From Ignavibacteriota bacterium (GTDB lineage: Bacteria; Bacteroidota; Ignavibacteria; Ignavibacteriales; Melioribacteraceae): a stretch of 64,000 nt of DNA. Shown piece by piece: positions 51,465 to 60,748 of this stretch (position 1 is its first letter; every line of letters starts with the position of its first letter). The translations under genes and the position numbers were made by a program. Under the pieces are notes generated by a model. It was not told the origin of the DNA. It made no database searches and was given only the letters and a program-made list of their open reading frames with translations. The stretch covers positions 42,683 through 106,682 of the forward strand of contig JABFGH010000015.1 in the NCBI GenBank assembly GCA_013112585.1, read 5' to 3'.

Positions 51465-52781
51465 ATGAGAACACTTTTACTCATATTATTATTGCCGCTA
51501 AGCGGCATAATTTGCCAGAACAAAATACTGCATACTGCCGACCCAATGCCTCATCCGGTTGCCGGTGCGGTATCACTAAACTGGGGTAATCAAATATATA
51601 TTATCGGCGGGTACTCTTCCGATACTCAAGATTATGTTAAGTGGATACAATCGTATGATGTATCGTTAAATCAGTGGGGCGAGTATAAAAACATGCAGTA
51701 CCCCCGTTACGGATTAAATGCTGCAATTAAATATGATACTGTTTATTGCTACGGCGGTATTCACGATACTTCGTATTCAAATTCATCAGTCGAAAAATGG
51801 GATATCAGTTTTTTATCGGCGTCGGCAGTTTTTGATCATAACGCATATTTTAATAGAATATTTTCATCCGGTGCAATTGTAGGAAACAATTATTATATAA
51901 TCGGCGGAAACCCTTACCTGGAAAGTGATTCTTCTGATTTACCCTATATTGTTGAGTATAACACGTTAACTAAAAATGTAACTTATGTATTGAATGATTC
52001 AACCTTTGGAGAAGAGCTGCCCGAACAGCAAATGATATCCGTTGTTGATAATGATATTTACATTTTCGGCGGAGTTCAGAACGGGCTGCCTTCAAAAAAA
52101 ATATATAAGTTCAATACTATAACGCATCAGCTCGATGAACTAATCATTGAATTAAATGAACCGCGGGCTGGAGGTATTGCCGTTAAAGGTTCAGCTGAAA
52201 ATGAAATTTTTTTAATAGGAGGATTTCACGAACAAAGTGCAGCTTTAAATTCCGTAGAATTATTTAAAATTGAGAACCAAGGATTCAGTGTGAATGAAGC
52301 GGAGGGAATAATTACTCCGCGAAAACATTTTGTCGGCGAAAACATTGACGGTATAATTTACATATTCGGCGGAGTTGACGAAAAGGGCGATTGGGTTGAA
52401 GATGTAGAGTTATTCAGCACTATAGTAACGGCTGGTGAAAAACTCGATAATACTCCAATGACATTTGAACTAAACCAGAACTATCCGAATCCGTTTAATC
52501 CAACTACAAAAATAGAATTTCAAGTGCCGTCAAACCTTGCCTTCAGGCAGGGAGGTGTTAAAAGTGAAATGTCAAACGTGAAGCTAACAGTGTATGATAT
52601 ACTCGGCAGTGTTATTGCAACTTTAGTTGATGAACAAAAACAACCCGGTAGTTATACGGAAAACTTCAACGGAAACGGATTAGCGAACGGGGTTTATTTT
52701 TACAAATTAACTGTAAGCGGTTCAGCGGCGCACAGAAAAAATATATTTTCTGAAACTAAAAAAATGGTACTGCTTAAATAA
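51465..52781 (+). CDS. Kelch-repeat protein with type IX secretion sorting domain
   Basis: The 438-residue protein has a signal peptide (MRTLLLILLLPLSGIIC). It has about six kelch motifs, as in QIYIIGGYSSDTQDYVKWI, NNYYIIGGNPYLES, NDIYIFGGVQNGLPSKKIY and IYIFGGVDEKGD, which would form a beta-propeller. A C-terminal T9SS domain follows: NYPNPFNPTTKIEF, LTVYDILGSVIATLVDEQ, NGVYFYKL. It would be exported and attached to, or released from, the surface. Eight extra residues (NLAFRQGG) in the sorting domain come from a palindromic DNA insertion (52535-52555). It overlaps the next gene (ATAATGA) and has a sigma-54 promoter in front. Confidence 0.88.
   Translation: MRTLLLILLLPLSGIICQNKILHTADPMPHPVAGAVSLNWGNQIYIIGGYSSDTQDYVKWIQSYDVSLNQWGEYKNMQYPRYGLNAAIKYDTVYCYGGIHDTSYSNSSVEKWDISFLSASAVFDHNAYFNRIFSSGAIVGNNYYIIGGNPYLESDSSDLPYIVEYNTLTKNVTYVLNDSTFGEELPEQQMISVVDNDIYIFGGVQNGLPSKKIYKFNTITHQLDELIIELNEPRAGGIAVKGSAENEIFLIGGFHEQSAALNSVELFKIENQGFSVNEAEGIITPRKHFVGENIDGIIYIFGGVDEKGDWVEDVELFSTIVTAGEKLDNTPMTFELNQNYPNPFNPTTKIEFQVPSNLAFRQGGVKSEMSNVKLTVYDILGSVIATLVDEQKQPGSYTENFNGNGLANGVYFYKLTVSGSAAHRKNIFSETKKMVLLK
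52535..52555 (+). repeat. CCTGCC-family palindrome inserted in frame in a sorting domain
   Basis: CCTTGCCTTCAGGCAGGGAG is a hairpin in the middle of the otherwise conserved T9SS domain. Other sorting domains in the window go from the first strand directly to (S/G)EMS(N/K)V(K/Q)L. Here 24 bases (8 codons) are extra, so the reading frame survives. Confidence 0.65.
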
Positions 52782-53617
52782 TGAGGAAAATCTTTTACAC
52801 TCTGCTTTCTATTATGCTTTTGTCTGCAAATGCTTTTAGTCAAACCCAAAATGCAATTGACAGTTTAACTGCTAAGTATAACTCGTTTGATTACAGCGGA
52901 GCAGTTGATGCTGCAAATAATTTGCTGACAGAAAAACAAAACTTTAGTGGTGAGGAGTTGATTAAAATTTATGTAATAAAAGGAATTGCTCATTACTCAT
53001 TAGGGCAATTAGAATCTGCAAAAATCAGCTTCACACAAATTTTGGCAGTGGATGAAAATTACAATTTAGACCCGGTTAATATCTCACCCAAGATTGTCGC
53101 TTTCTATAACAATATTAAGGACACTTACTCACCTACAGTTATTCCGGTTGAACCGGTTGATGTTACAGCACGTGTTGATACGGTTATAAAAACTGATACA
53201 ATATTTGTAAAGCCCAATTACGCCCCAATATCGGGTTCAATTGTAAAATCAATTGTGCTGCCCGGCTGGGGACACTTAAGCACAGGCGACAAAACAAAGG
53301 GATGGCTGTTAACCTCTGCAAGTATTGCTGCGCTTGGGTCAATGGTATATTTTATTTTTGATACCGACTCAAAAAGAGATTCATACTTAAATGAAATTGA
53401 CCGGAGTTTGATAGAAGCAAGGTATGATAAATTTGATACATCCTACAAAATTCGCAACACACTAATAATAACTTATGCAGCAATTTGGTTATACTCTCAA
53501 CTGGATCTGCTGATTTTTTCCGGTGATAGTCTAATGCCGAATGTTAAACCGGGAAGAAGTTTTTCTCTTCAAGATGTTCCATCCGAACTTAAGATTGATT
53601 TTACTTTCCCGCTTTAA
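52781..53617 (+). CDS. Exported TPR/DUF5683 protein
   Basis: The 278-residue protein has a signal peptide (MRKIFYTLLSIMLLSANAFS). A tetratricopeptide-like half follows (DYSGAVDAANNLLTEKQNFS, then IKGIAHYSLGQLESAKISFT), and a DUF5683-type segment with IVKSIVLPGWGHLSTGDKTK, two hydrophobic helices and a short tail. PGWGxL...GxxxKG is the mark of DUF5683. The function is unknown, but proteins of this kind occur with surface systems. Its ATG overlaps the stop of the kelch gene (TAATGA), so the two are coupled. It is the last gene of the operon. Confidence 0.75.
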   Translation: MRKIFYTLLSIMLLSANAFSQTQNAIDSLTAKYNSFDYSGAVDAANNLLTEKQNFSGEELIKIYVIKGIAHYSLGQLESAKISFTQILAVDENYNLDPVNISPKIVAFYNNIKDTYSPTVIPVEPVDVTARVDTVIKTDTIFVKPNYAPISGSIVKSIVLPGWGHLSTGDKTKGWLLTSASIAALGSMVYFIFDTDSKRDSYLNEIDRSLIEARYDKFDTSYKIRNTLIITYAAIWLYSQLDLLIFSGDSLMPNVKPGRSFSLQDVPSELKIDFTFPL

Positions 53618-53754
53618 TTTTGGAGTGCAGAATTTGCACAAGACATGCAAAAATTTCGCAGGGCTGATCAACTTTAAAGCAAAACTCATTAAATAAATAT
53701 ATTATGTTTGTTCGATTAATTCTTAAAAACAATCCTTGAAAATATTTTCCCTAC

Positions 53755-53770
53755 TTGGCATCTAAATTGC
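53755..53770 (+). promoter_or_regulatory. Sigma-54 (-24/-12) promoter before the vWA gene cluster
   Basis: TTGGCATCTAAATTGC matches TTGGCAYR-N4-TTGC with the exact GG-to-GC spacing (53757-53758 and 53769-53770). The predicted transcript start is about 53782, leaving a 300-base leader before the ATG at 54084. The 466-bp gap holds no convincing gene; a 52-codon open frame from ATG 53808 has a badly placed ribosome-binding site. Part of the leader (TACCCGCCTTGC) resembles the palindromic mini-elements. Confidence 0.7.
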
Positions 53771-54083
53771 CCCTTTATTAACAGTAAAAACAAATGTTGA
53801 AAGGAAATGCTTTTAATTAAAAAATATTTACCCGCCTTGCTTACCTACCGAATTATAGTTTTACAATTCCTAAATAGATCACATAAAAAATTTATAAATA
53901 GAACAGATAGACAACTTCAAACTGACTTATGCAAAGGAGGGTGGGGCGTAATTTTATTTTTTTAAATCTTTAAAATTACCGTTTGGGGCAGAGCCGATAA
54001 GCTTTTGTTTATCTGTACATTTAGTTCAAGTAGAGACTAAATAATTATAAAAACGGCAAATCAATTAAAATATTGAGGGAGCT

Positions 54084-56429
54084 ATGAAAAAAATATTTAC
54101 CCTGATTATGTTGTTAACACTTCATATTACTTCTGTCTTTAGTCAATCCAAAATGGAATTTGATGTAGATTTTCTAAAAGCTGATCAAGATGGGCTACTT
54201 AAACATGGGTCGCAGCGCGAGGGAAAAATTACTACTACAGATAAGTTTGAATACGCAATACTTAACGGCGGTTATTTTTCTATTGGAACCAGCGCAGGTT
54301 ATTCTAATCACGTTTATGATAATAATTGTCAGCTTTCTTACGGTCATCCATATTCATTAACATCATTTATTAAAATTTATAATGATGGAAAATGGTATAG
54401 TCCGGCGGAGGATTTTGAGGCTCTTGAATATTTATTCAAAACAACTGACGATACACTTCAGATAAGTTTTAGTGAACCGAATAATTTTAACATTACTCTC
54501 AAAATATTCGAGAATGGTTCGGCAAACTCAATTCGCTTGTTGGTAAAAGTTGAAAATTTATCACCGGTTACTGAAAGTTTTAACATTGGATTAATCTTAG
54601 ATCCGGCATTAGGAAAATGGGGCGATGGTGTAGCCTTTATTAACGATCAAATAATATCATCCAGAAATGTGATGTATGAATTTACTGCTGAAGATGAAAT
54701 TTTAATTCGCGAAAGGAATTCCGATTTATACGGAATAATTAACAGCATTGCTTTTGATAATAATTCAGTAAAACAAATTACTACTTCAAACTGGAGGGAT
54801 GTAGCATTTGATGATCCGCTAAATAATTTCCCTGATGAAATATATGACTTAGCTTTTGAATTTATTAGTCAAGATACAATGTTAGCACCCAACACTGAAT
54901 TTGATTTTACTATGGATATCGGATTATTGGCTCCAAGTTTTGGTGATGTTTTTGTGAGGGCAGATATTCCAACAGAATTTTCAATTGAGAATAATTTAAT
55001 ATTTCCGCAGGACATAAATATGTTTTTTGAAGTATTTAATTCTTCGGGTAATTCTCTAAATCAACTCAAAATTAATGCAGCAATTCCAAACCTAAACAAC
55101 ACGGCACAAATGCCGTCAAATTTTCAAGTACCTGCAAACAGTATTGGCTTTAGTGAATTAGGAATGTCCATTGATGAGGTATATGAGGATATAGTAATTC
55201 CAATTGAAATTGAATGCTTAAATAATAGTCAGATTACTGATAGTTTTACAAAAAATATATTTATTCCGGCAACCCCTGTGTCTGATACCGGCTTAGTTGT
55301 AACAATTGATTCGTTAATTCAAAACCATCCTCAGATGGGCTTACGATTTAATGTAACTAATGAAGAGAGCGGTGCATTTATTTTTAATCTAAAACAACAA
55401 AATATTTTTCTTTATGAAAATGAAGAAAGAATAGAAGATATAATATTAATGAAAGATACCAGCAATGGTGTTACTGATATAGACATTGCTTTTGTGCTTG
55501 ATGTAACCGGCAGTATGAGTGACGAAATAAACCAGGTTAAATTAAATATTATTGAGTTTGCCGATTCTTTGGAACAGCGTGGATACAACTATAATCTTGG
55601 TTTAGTAACATTTCTTGATATTGTAGAAAATGTATATGATTTTACTTCTGATGCACTTGAGTTTAAAACCTGGATTGAAGCACAACATGCTCATGGCGGA
55701 GGAGATTATCCGGAGAATTCTCTTGATGCACTGATGGCTGCAACACAATTATCGTTTAGAGAATCCTCTAACAGAGTAGTTATCTGGATTACAGATGCAA
55801 GCTATCATATTAATAATAATATTACTTCCTTATCAGTAACCGAAGTTGTTAATGCTTTTCTTTCGCAAGGAATTACAGCGCACTGTATTGGAAACCCTGA
55901 CGAACAGGTTAATTATTATGAGCCGATTACTATTCCTACCGGTGGCGATTACTACAGCATAAATGGAAATTTTCGAGATATTCTTTTAGATATTTCGAGA
56001 TTTCAATACATAACAGATTATTTGGTTTTCTACAATTCCGGTTTGGCTTTAAATGAAATTAATTCTCTTATGCTTGATGTTCATTATGCAGGTTTAGGAG
56101 GTTCGGATGAGATAGTGTTTCAAAATGCTGAAAAAGTCAGCAATAAATTTGAAGCATCAAGTTATCCGAATCCATTTAATCCGATAACTAATATTTCAAT
56201 TTCCAAACCTATTTCTGCAAACGGTGTAATTGAAATATTTAACATACTTGGTCAAAAAGTAAAATCAATTGAACTTCCCAAAGGTAAAACTCTATTTCAA
56301 TATCAATGGCTCGCCCGCTCGGAAAGCGGTAATATGCTGGGCAGCGGTGTTTACATATTAAATGCAAGGATATATGAAAATGGTGAACTAATAAATAACA
56401 ATAGTATAAAATTAATGTTATTAAAGTAG
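54084..56429 (+). CDS. Exported von Willebrand A protein with T9SS sorting domain
   Basis: The 781-residue protein has a signal peptide (MKKIFTLIMLLTLHITSVFS). A beta-rich N-terminal region of about 430 residues leads to a vWA domain with DIDIAFVLDVTGSMSDEINQ (metal site DxTxS) and FLDIVENVYDFTS, then VIWITDASYH. The C-terminal sorting domain has SSYPNPFNPITNISI and IEIFNILGQKV. vWA domains bind protein ligands through Mg in adhesion or complex assembly. It is the first gene of a vWA cluster behind a sigma-54 promoter, with the next gene 13 bp away. Confidence 0.85.
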   Translation: MKKIFTLIMLLTLHITSVFSQSKMEFDVDFLKADQDGLLKHGSQREGKITTTDKFEYAILNGGYFSIGTSAGYSNHVYDNNCQLSYGHPYSLTSFIKIYNDGKWYSPAEDFEALEYLFKTTDDTLQISFSEPNNFNITLKIFENGSANSIRLLVKVENLSPVTESFNIGLILDPALGKWGDGVAFINDQIISSRNVMYEFTAEDEILIRERNSDLYGIINSIAFDNNSVKQITTSNWRDVAFDDPLNNFPDEIYDLAFEFISQDTMLAPNTEFDFTMDIGLLAPSFGDVFVRADIPTEFSIENNLIFPQDINMFFEVFNSSGNSLNQLKINAAIPNLNNTAQMPSNFQVPANSIGFSELGMSIDEVYEDIVIPIEIECLNNSQITDSFTKNIFIPATPVSDTGLVVTIDSLIQNHPQMGLRFNVTNEESGAFIFNLKQQNIFLYENEERIEDIILMKDTSNGVTDIDIAFVLDVTGSMSDEINQVKLNIIEFADSLEQRGYNYNLGLVTFLDIVENVYDFTSDALEFKTWIEAQHAHGGGDYPENSLDALMAATQLSFRESSNRVVIWITDASYHINNNITSLSVTEVVNAFLSQGITAHCIGNPDEQVNYYEPITIPTGGDYYSINGNFRDILLDISRFQYITDYLVFYNSGLALNEINSLMLDVHYAGLGGSDEIVFQNAEKVSNKFEASSYPNPFNPITNISISKPISANGVIEIFNILGQKVKSIELPKGKTLFQYQWLARSESGNMLGSGVYILNARIYENGELINNNSIKLMLLK

Positions 56430-56442
56430 AGGGCTAACAAAA

Positions 56443-58476
56443 ATGAAAAATTTATATAAAGTTATTTTCCTTTTATTCTTATCTGTAAATATAGTTTTTA
56501 GTTCTGGTCTCATTGTTCCAACAGATGAAAATTATCCTAAAGATTTATTGCGAAATAAATCCGCAGAAATAACTGTAAATATATATGGCAGTATTGCAGA
56601 AACTATAGTTTATGAGGAATTTGTAAATGAAGGATATGAAAACACAGATGGTGTTTATTCTTTTCCACTCCCTTTGGATGCAAGAAGTCTGAAAGTTTAT
56701 TATTGGCGTAATGATACCCTTTTTCAAGCGATTCTTAAGGTGCAGCCCCAAGAACCCAACCCCGGAACGGGAACAGGGGGCATTGCAGCACAAGTAAATG
56801 ACTATATCGGCAAAAATGGCTTAAGAATGAAATTGCTTGAGATTGAACCGGGGGAAATTCAGAAAGTTGAACTTCATTATTTAAGTTTTCTTAAATATCA
56901 CAATGGATTGTATTCGTATAAATATCCATTAAATACCTCGAGATTTATTAATTATCAAATAGATTATTTGAATATAAATGTTAATGTAGAAACAGATTTA
57001 ACACTAACAGAATTCGGTTCAAATTCACATCCCGCTTTTAATACAATTTCCAGTACAAACAATTCAGTAAAAATCAGCTATAACAAATCCAAAGCATATC
57101 TGGCTTCCGATTTTGAATTTTTCTATACAGTTGAGAACGATGATCTTTCAGTTCAGTTTTTATCAACAAAATTGAATACAACCGGCGGTCACTTTGCACT
57201 TTTTTATAATACAGAGCGTATAACTGATAATTTGCAAACAATGGATAATAAAATTGTATTTGTTCTGGAAAATTCTTCAAATATGTACGGCGCAAAATTG
57301 TTTCAAAGTATAAATGCAATAAAAGAAGGATTATTATTTCTTGACGAAGGGGATAAATTCAATATTACTTTATTTAATTCCACAGCAAGCAATTGGCGGA
57401 ACGAATTACAAATTGCAGATTCGAGTAACATTAATGAAGCTATTCAATTTTTAGAAAATATTTCAAACGGCGGTGGAAGTAATTTAGAGAGTGGACTTGC
57501 AATTGCACTAGGTCAGTTTGCAGACACAAGTTCAAATAATTCCATTGTGGTTTTTACAACAGGTCTATCTTCTGTAAACATCCCGTATATTCAAAGTCTT
57601 AATAACTTTGATACCGGAATATTTTCAATAGGCGTTGGAACTAACGTTAGCAGGGCAAGGCTGGAAATACTTTCCGGTGTTAATAATGGATTGACATATT
57701 ATTTTTCTGAAGCGAATTATAATCGCAGCGAAGTAGTAAAATTTATGGAAAAGGTTTGCCATCCAATTGCAAGAAACATCAAGCTCAGTTTTGAAAAAGA
57801 CGATATACATGAGCACTTGCCAATTCATTCACCTTCATTGTTTGCCGGATCAAATTTTTATAATTCAGGCAAATATGATACTGCTGAAAATACTTTTTTT
57901 GCAATACTTGGCACTGCACGCGACAGCCAGTTTGTTAGAATTTTTCAAGCTGATTTCACCGGTGATTCTGTTGCAAATTCTTTTGCCGATAAAATTTGGG
58001 CTAAATCTAAAATGGATATGATCGAATGGGAAATAGAAATTAATGGTGAAACAACTGAACTTAAAGACTCATTAATCAATTTAAGTTTGGTATATGGAAT
58101 TAGATGCAGGTACACAGCTTACATAGCTGACTATGAAAATATTATAATTTCCGAAATTGATGAAGATAAAATTTTACCGCCCGGCGAATATTCCGTACTG
58201 AAAAACAATTATCCAAATCCGTTTAATCCAACAACTACATTAAGATTTTATATTTCCACCTTGGATGCAGGTAAAATTAAGCTGGTTAAAATTTTTAATA
58301 TTCTTGGACAACTTATTTATGTGATAGACATTTCGGATTATACATCGGGCTGGCATGAGGTTGTATTTAATGGCAAAGACTATTTCGGTAATTCGCTTGC
58401 AAGTGGAACATACTTGGTTTCGCTGCATATTGCTGATCAAATAAAAAACACAATAAAAATTGTTATGATTAAATAG
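56443..58476 (+). CDS. Exported VIT/vWA-like protein with degenerate metal site and T9SS domain
   Basis: The 677-residue protein has a signal peptide and an N-terminal VIT domain (VNIYGSIAETIVYEEFVNEG and YSFPLPLDARSLKVYYW). A vWA-like domain follows in which the metal-binding motif is changed: MDNKIVFVLENSSNMYGAKL, with Glu-Asn-Ser-Ser-Asn in place of Asp-x-Ser-x-Ser. The sorting domain has NNYPNPFNPTTTLRF and LVKIFNILGQLIY. It lies between two vWA paralogues with intact sites, so it may be a structural or regulatory member of the trio. Co-transcribed with the preceding gene (13 bp). Confidence 0.85.
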   Translation: MKNLYKVIFLLFLSVNIVFSSGLIVPTDENYPKDLLRNKSAEITVNIYGSIAETIVYEEFVNEGYENTDGVYSFPLPLDARSLKVYYWRNDTLFQAILKVQPQEPNPGTGTGGIAAQVNDYIGKNGLRMKLLEIEPGEIQKVELHYLSFLKYHNGLYSYKYPLNTSRFINYQIDYLNINVNVETDLTLTEFGSNSHPAFNTISSTNNSVKISYNKSKAYLASDFEFFYTVENDDLSVQFLSTKLNTTGGHFALFYNTERITDNLQTMDNKIVFVLENSSNMYGAKLFQSINAIKEGLLFLDEGDKFNITLFNSTASNWRNELQIADSSNINEAIQFLENISNGGGSNLESGLAIALGQFADTSSNNSIVVFTTGLSSVNIPYIQSLNNFDTGIFSIGVGTNVSRARLEILSGVNNGLTYYFSEANYNRSEVVKFMEKVCHPIARNIKLSFEKDDIHEHLPIHSPSLFAGSNFYNSGKYDTAENTFFAILGTARDSQFVRIFQADFTGDSVANSFADKIWAKSKMDMIEWEIEINGETTELKDSLINLSLVYGIRCRYTAYIADYENIIISEIDEDKILPPGEYSVLKNNYPNPFNPTTTLRFYISTLDAGKIKLVKIFNILGQLIYVIDISDYTSGWHEVVFNGKDYFGNSLASGTYLVSLHIADQIKNTIKIVMIK

Positions 58477-58622
58477 TGTTTAAATTTATGAATTATATAG
58501 CGAAAAAGATTTTGCCCCTTCAGATATTTATATTTACAGTAGTGATTTTGAAAATACAATGTTTGCGGCAAGATGTTGTTGATGAAATGAAATTAATTAT
58601 TATACACTCTTAGAGGTGCAAA

Positions 58623-60689
58623 ATGATATTTAAAATTACTAGAACAATATTCTTCTTAATGCTCGTCGTCTTTATCCAAGATGCGTTTGCAGTTGGTGCG
58701 CTATATGTCCGTCCACGCTGGAGCACTCAACCGTATGAAAAAATGTGGATAAAAACTGTTGATGTAACCGTTGATATTCAAGATCAAGTTGCAGTTACAC
58801 ATGTGGATCAAATATTTTATAATGAGATGAATACTTCGGTTGAAGCAATTTATCTTTTTCCTCTTCCTGAAAACGCAATGATAACAGAATTAGTTTATTG
58901 GTTTAACGGTCAGCGATATGTAGCAGAGATTCGTGAACGGCAGGATGCAATAGCTGCTTACAATAATAACCTTTCCCAATGGCTGGATCCCGCATTGCTG
59001 GAATATCTAGGCGATAACCTTTTCCGTTTGAGTATTGTTCCGGTAGATGCTCACACAGAAGTGCGTACTGAAATAACTTACGTTGAAATGCTTGATTATA
59101 ATTTCGGAGTGAACAATTATAAATTTTTATTGAACACACTCGAACTTTCTTCACAACCTCTGGAATCAGTTCATCTTTTCCTTGAAGCAAATTCACAGTC
59201 ACCCTATAAATATTTTGAATCACCAAGTCATGGCAATTCATCTTCTACACAATTAATTCAAATTTCAGATTACAACTACACTATTGAATTTGGCGATGAA
59301 AATTATTTTCCCGATAAAGATTTTTTATTACAGTTCGAGACAATTAGAGATGAAGTTCAGTTTAATATACTAACCTATTCCCCTACCGAAGAAGACTCGA
59401 TGGGGACAGATAATTTTTACTCACTCTGGATAACCCCGCCCGACAGTGTCTCCGAATCTGAAACAATTCCGAAAGATATAATTTTTACTGCCGATGTTTC
59501 ATCAAGCATGGGCGGGCAAAGAATAAGTCAGTTGAAGCAATCTCTTGATGAGTTTTTAAATTTACTTGCTCCAATTGACCGCTTTAATATTATAACCTTC
59601 GGCACTCATGTAGAAAAATTTAAACCAAATTTAGTGGAAGCAAATACAGCAAATATTCAAGAAGCACATGACTTTGTACTTCAAATATTTGCTTTGGGCA
59701 TGACCAATATTTCCGCGGCGCTGGATTCATCACTGCATCAATCTTTTGGTCAGGAAAGTTCAAACAACTTAATCTTTTTAACAGACGGCAAACCAACAAT
59801 AGGAATTACCGAGCCGGACTCCATAATTACCTATACAACAAATTTAAATGATATGGGTGTTCGGCTCTTCTCATTTGGAATTGGAGATAATCTTAATAAA
59901 GCACTATTAACTGAATTGTCATTGCAAAACCACGGATATGCAACTTACATTGCTTCGGATGACAGCATTGCCCTTTTAGTTAACAATCATTTTACAAGAA
60001 TATCAAAACCAATAATTACCGATTTAATTTTGGATTATGGTGGTTTTGTTACTTTAGACACATACCCAAAAACATTTTTAGATTTGTATTGGGGAAGTCA
60101 AACAATGGAAATGGGTTTGTATACCGAAGGCAGCACAACACAAATTACACTAAGCGGAATTATACGTTCAGACCCTGTTCAGTTTACAAAAACTGTAGCA
60201 TTCCCCGATACCGGAGGTTACCGGTTTGTGCCTCGTCTTTGGGCAAAAGCAAAAATAAATCATCTGCTGGATTTGATAGACATCTACGGCGAGACCGATG
60301 AACTTATTGACCAAATAATTGAGCTAAGTTTGCGTTTTCAAATATTAACAAAATACACAGCATTTTATGTAGATCCAGACCCAACATCGGTCGATACTGA
60401 TGATAATTTGATACCGAATGAATTTGTAGTTGAGCAAAATTACCCGAATCCATTTAACCCGGTAACTCATATTAATTATTCACTGCCGATTGGTAAAACA
60501 GAGTACCATGTAACCATAAAAGTGTATGATATGCTCGGCAGGCTAGTAGCTGTTTTATTTGACGACATGCAGCAGCCGGGAAAATACATGGTTGAATTTA
60601 ACGGAGAGAGCCTCAGCAGCGGCATCTATTTTTATACTGTTACTGCAGGTAATTTTTCTCATACGAATAAAATGCTCCTTCTACGTTAA
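58623..60689 (+). CDS. Exported VIT/vWA protein with T9SS sorting domain
   Basis: The 688-residue protein has a signal peptide and a VIT domain (VDIQDQVAVTHVDQIFYNEM, YLFPLPENAMITELVYWFN). It has an intact vWA domain (KDIIFTADVSSSMGGQRISQ with DxSxS, and NLIFLTDGKPTIG) and a sorting domain (NYPNPFNPVTHINY, IKVYDMLGRLVAVLFDDMQQ). The VIT-vWA order is that of inter-alpha-trypsin inhibitor heavy-chain proteins. It is separated from the previous gene by 147 bases with an AGAGG ribosome-binding site, so it may have its own promoter as well. Confidence 0.9.
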   Translation: MIFKITRTIFFLMLVVFIQDAFAVGALYVRPRWSTQPYEKMWIKTVDVTVDIQDQVAVTHVDQIFYNEMNTSVEAIYLFPLPENAMITELVYWFNGQRYVAEIRERQDAIAAYNNNLSQWLDPALLEYLGDNLFRLSIVPVDAHTEVRTEITYVEMLDYNFGVNNYKFLLNTLELSSQPLESVHLFLEANSQSPYKYFESPSHGNSSSTQLIQISDYNYTIEFGDENYFPDKDFLLQFETIRDEVQFNILTYSPTEEDSMGTDNFYSLWITPPDSVSESETIPKDIIFTADVSSSMGGQRISQLKQSLDEFLNLLAPIDRFNIITFGTHVEKFKPNLVEANTANIQEAHDFVLQIFALGMTNISAALDSSLHQSFGQESSNNLIFLTDGKPTIGITEPDSIITYTTNLNDMGVRLFSFGIGDNLNKALLTELSLQNHGYATYIASDDSIALLVNNHFTRISKPIITDLILDYGGFVTLDTYPKTFLDLYWGSQTMEMGLYTEGSTTQITLSGIIRSDPVQFTKTVAFPDTGGYRFVPRLWAKAKINHLLDLIDIYGETDELIDQIIELSLRFQILTKYTAFYVDPDPTSVDTDDNLIPNEFVVEQNYPNPFNPVTHINYSLPIGKTEYHVTIKVYDMLGRLVAVLFDDMQQPGKYMVEFNGESLSSGIYFYTVTAGNFSHTNKMLLLR

Positions 60690-60748
60690 ACATAGTTTAA
60701 TTGCGGCGGATAAGATTTAATGAAATTATAACTTCTGGGAATAAACTG

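Noticed and set aside
53808..53966. A 52-codon frame in the leader after the sigma-54 promoter
   Set aside because: The purine-rich stretch lies only one or two bases before the ATG, and the sequence has no recognisable features.
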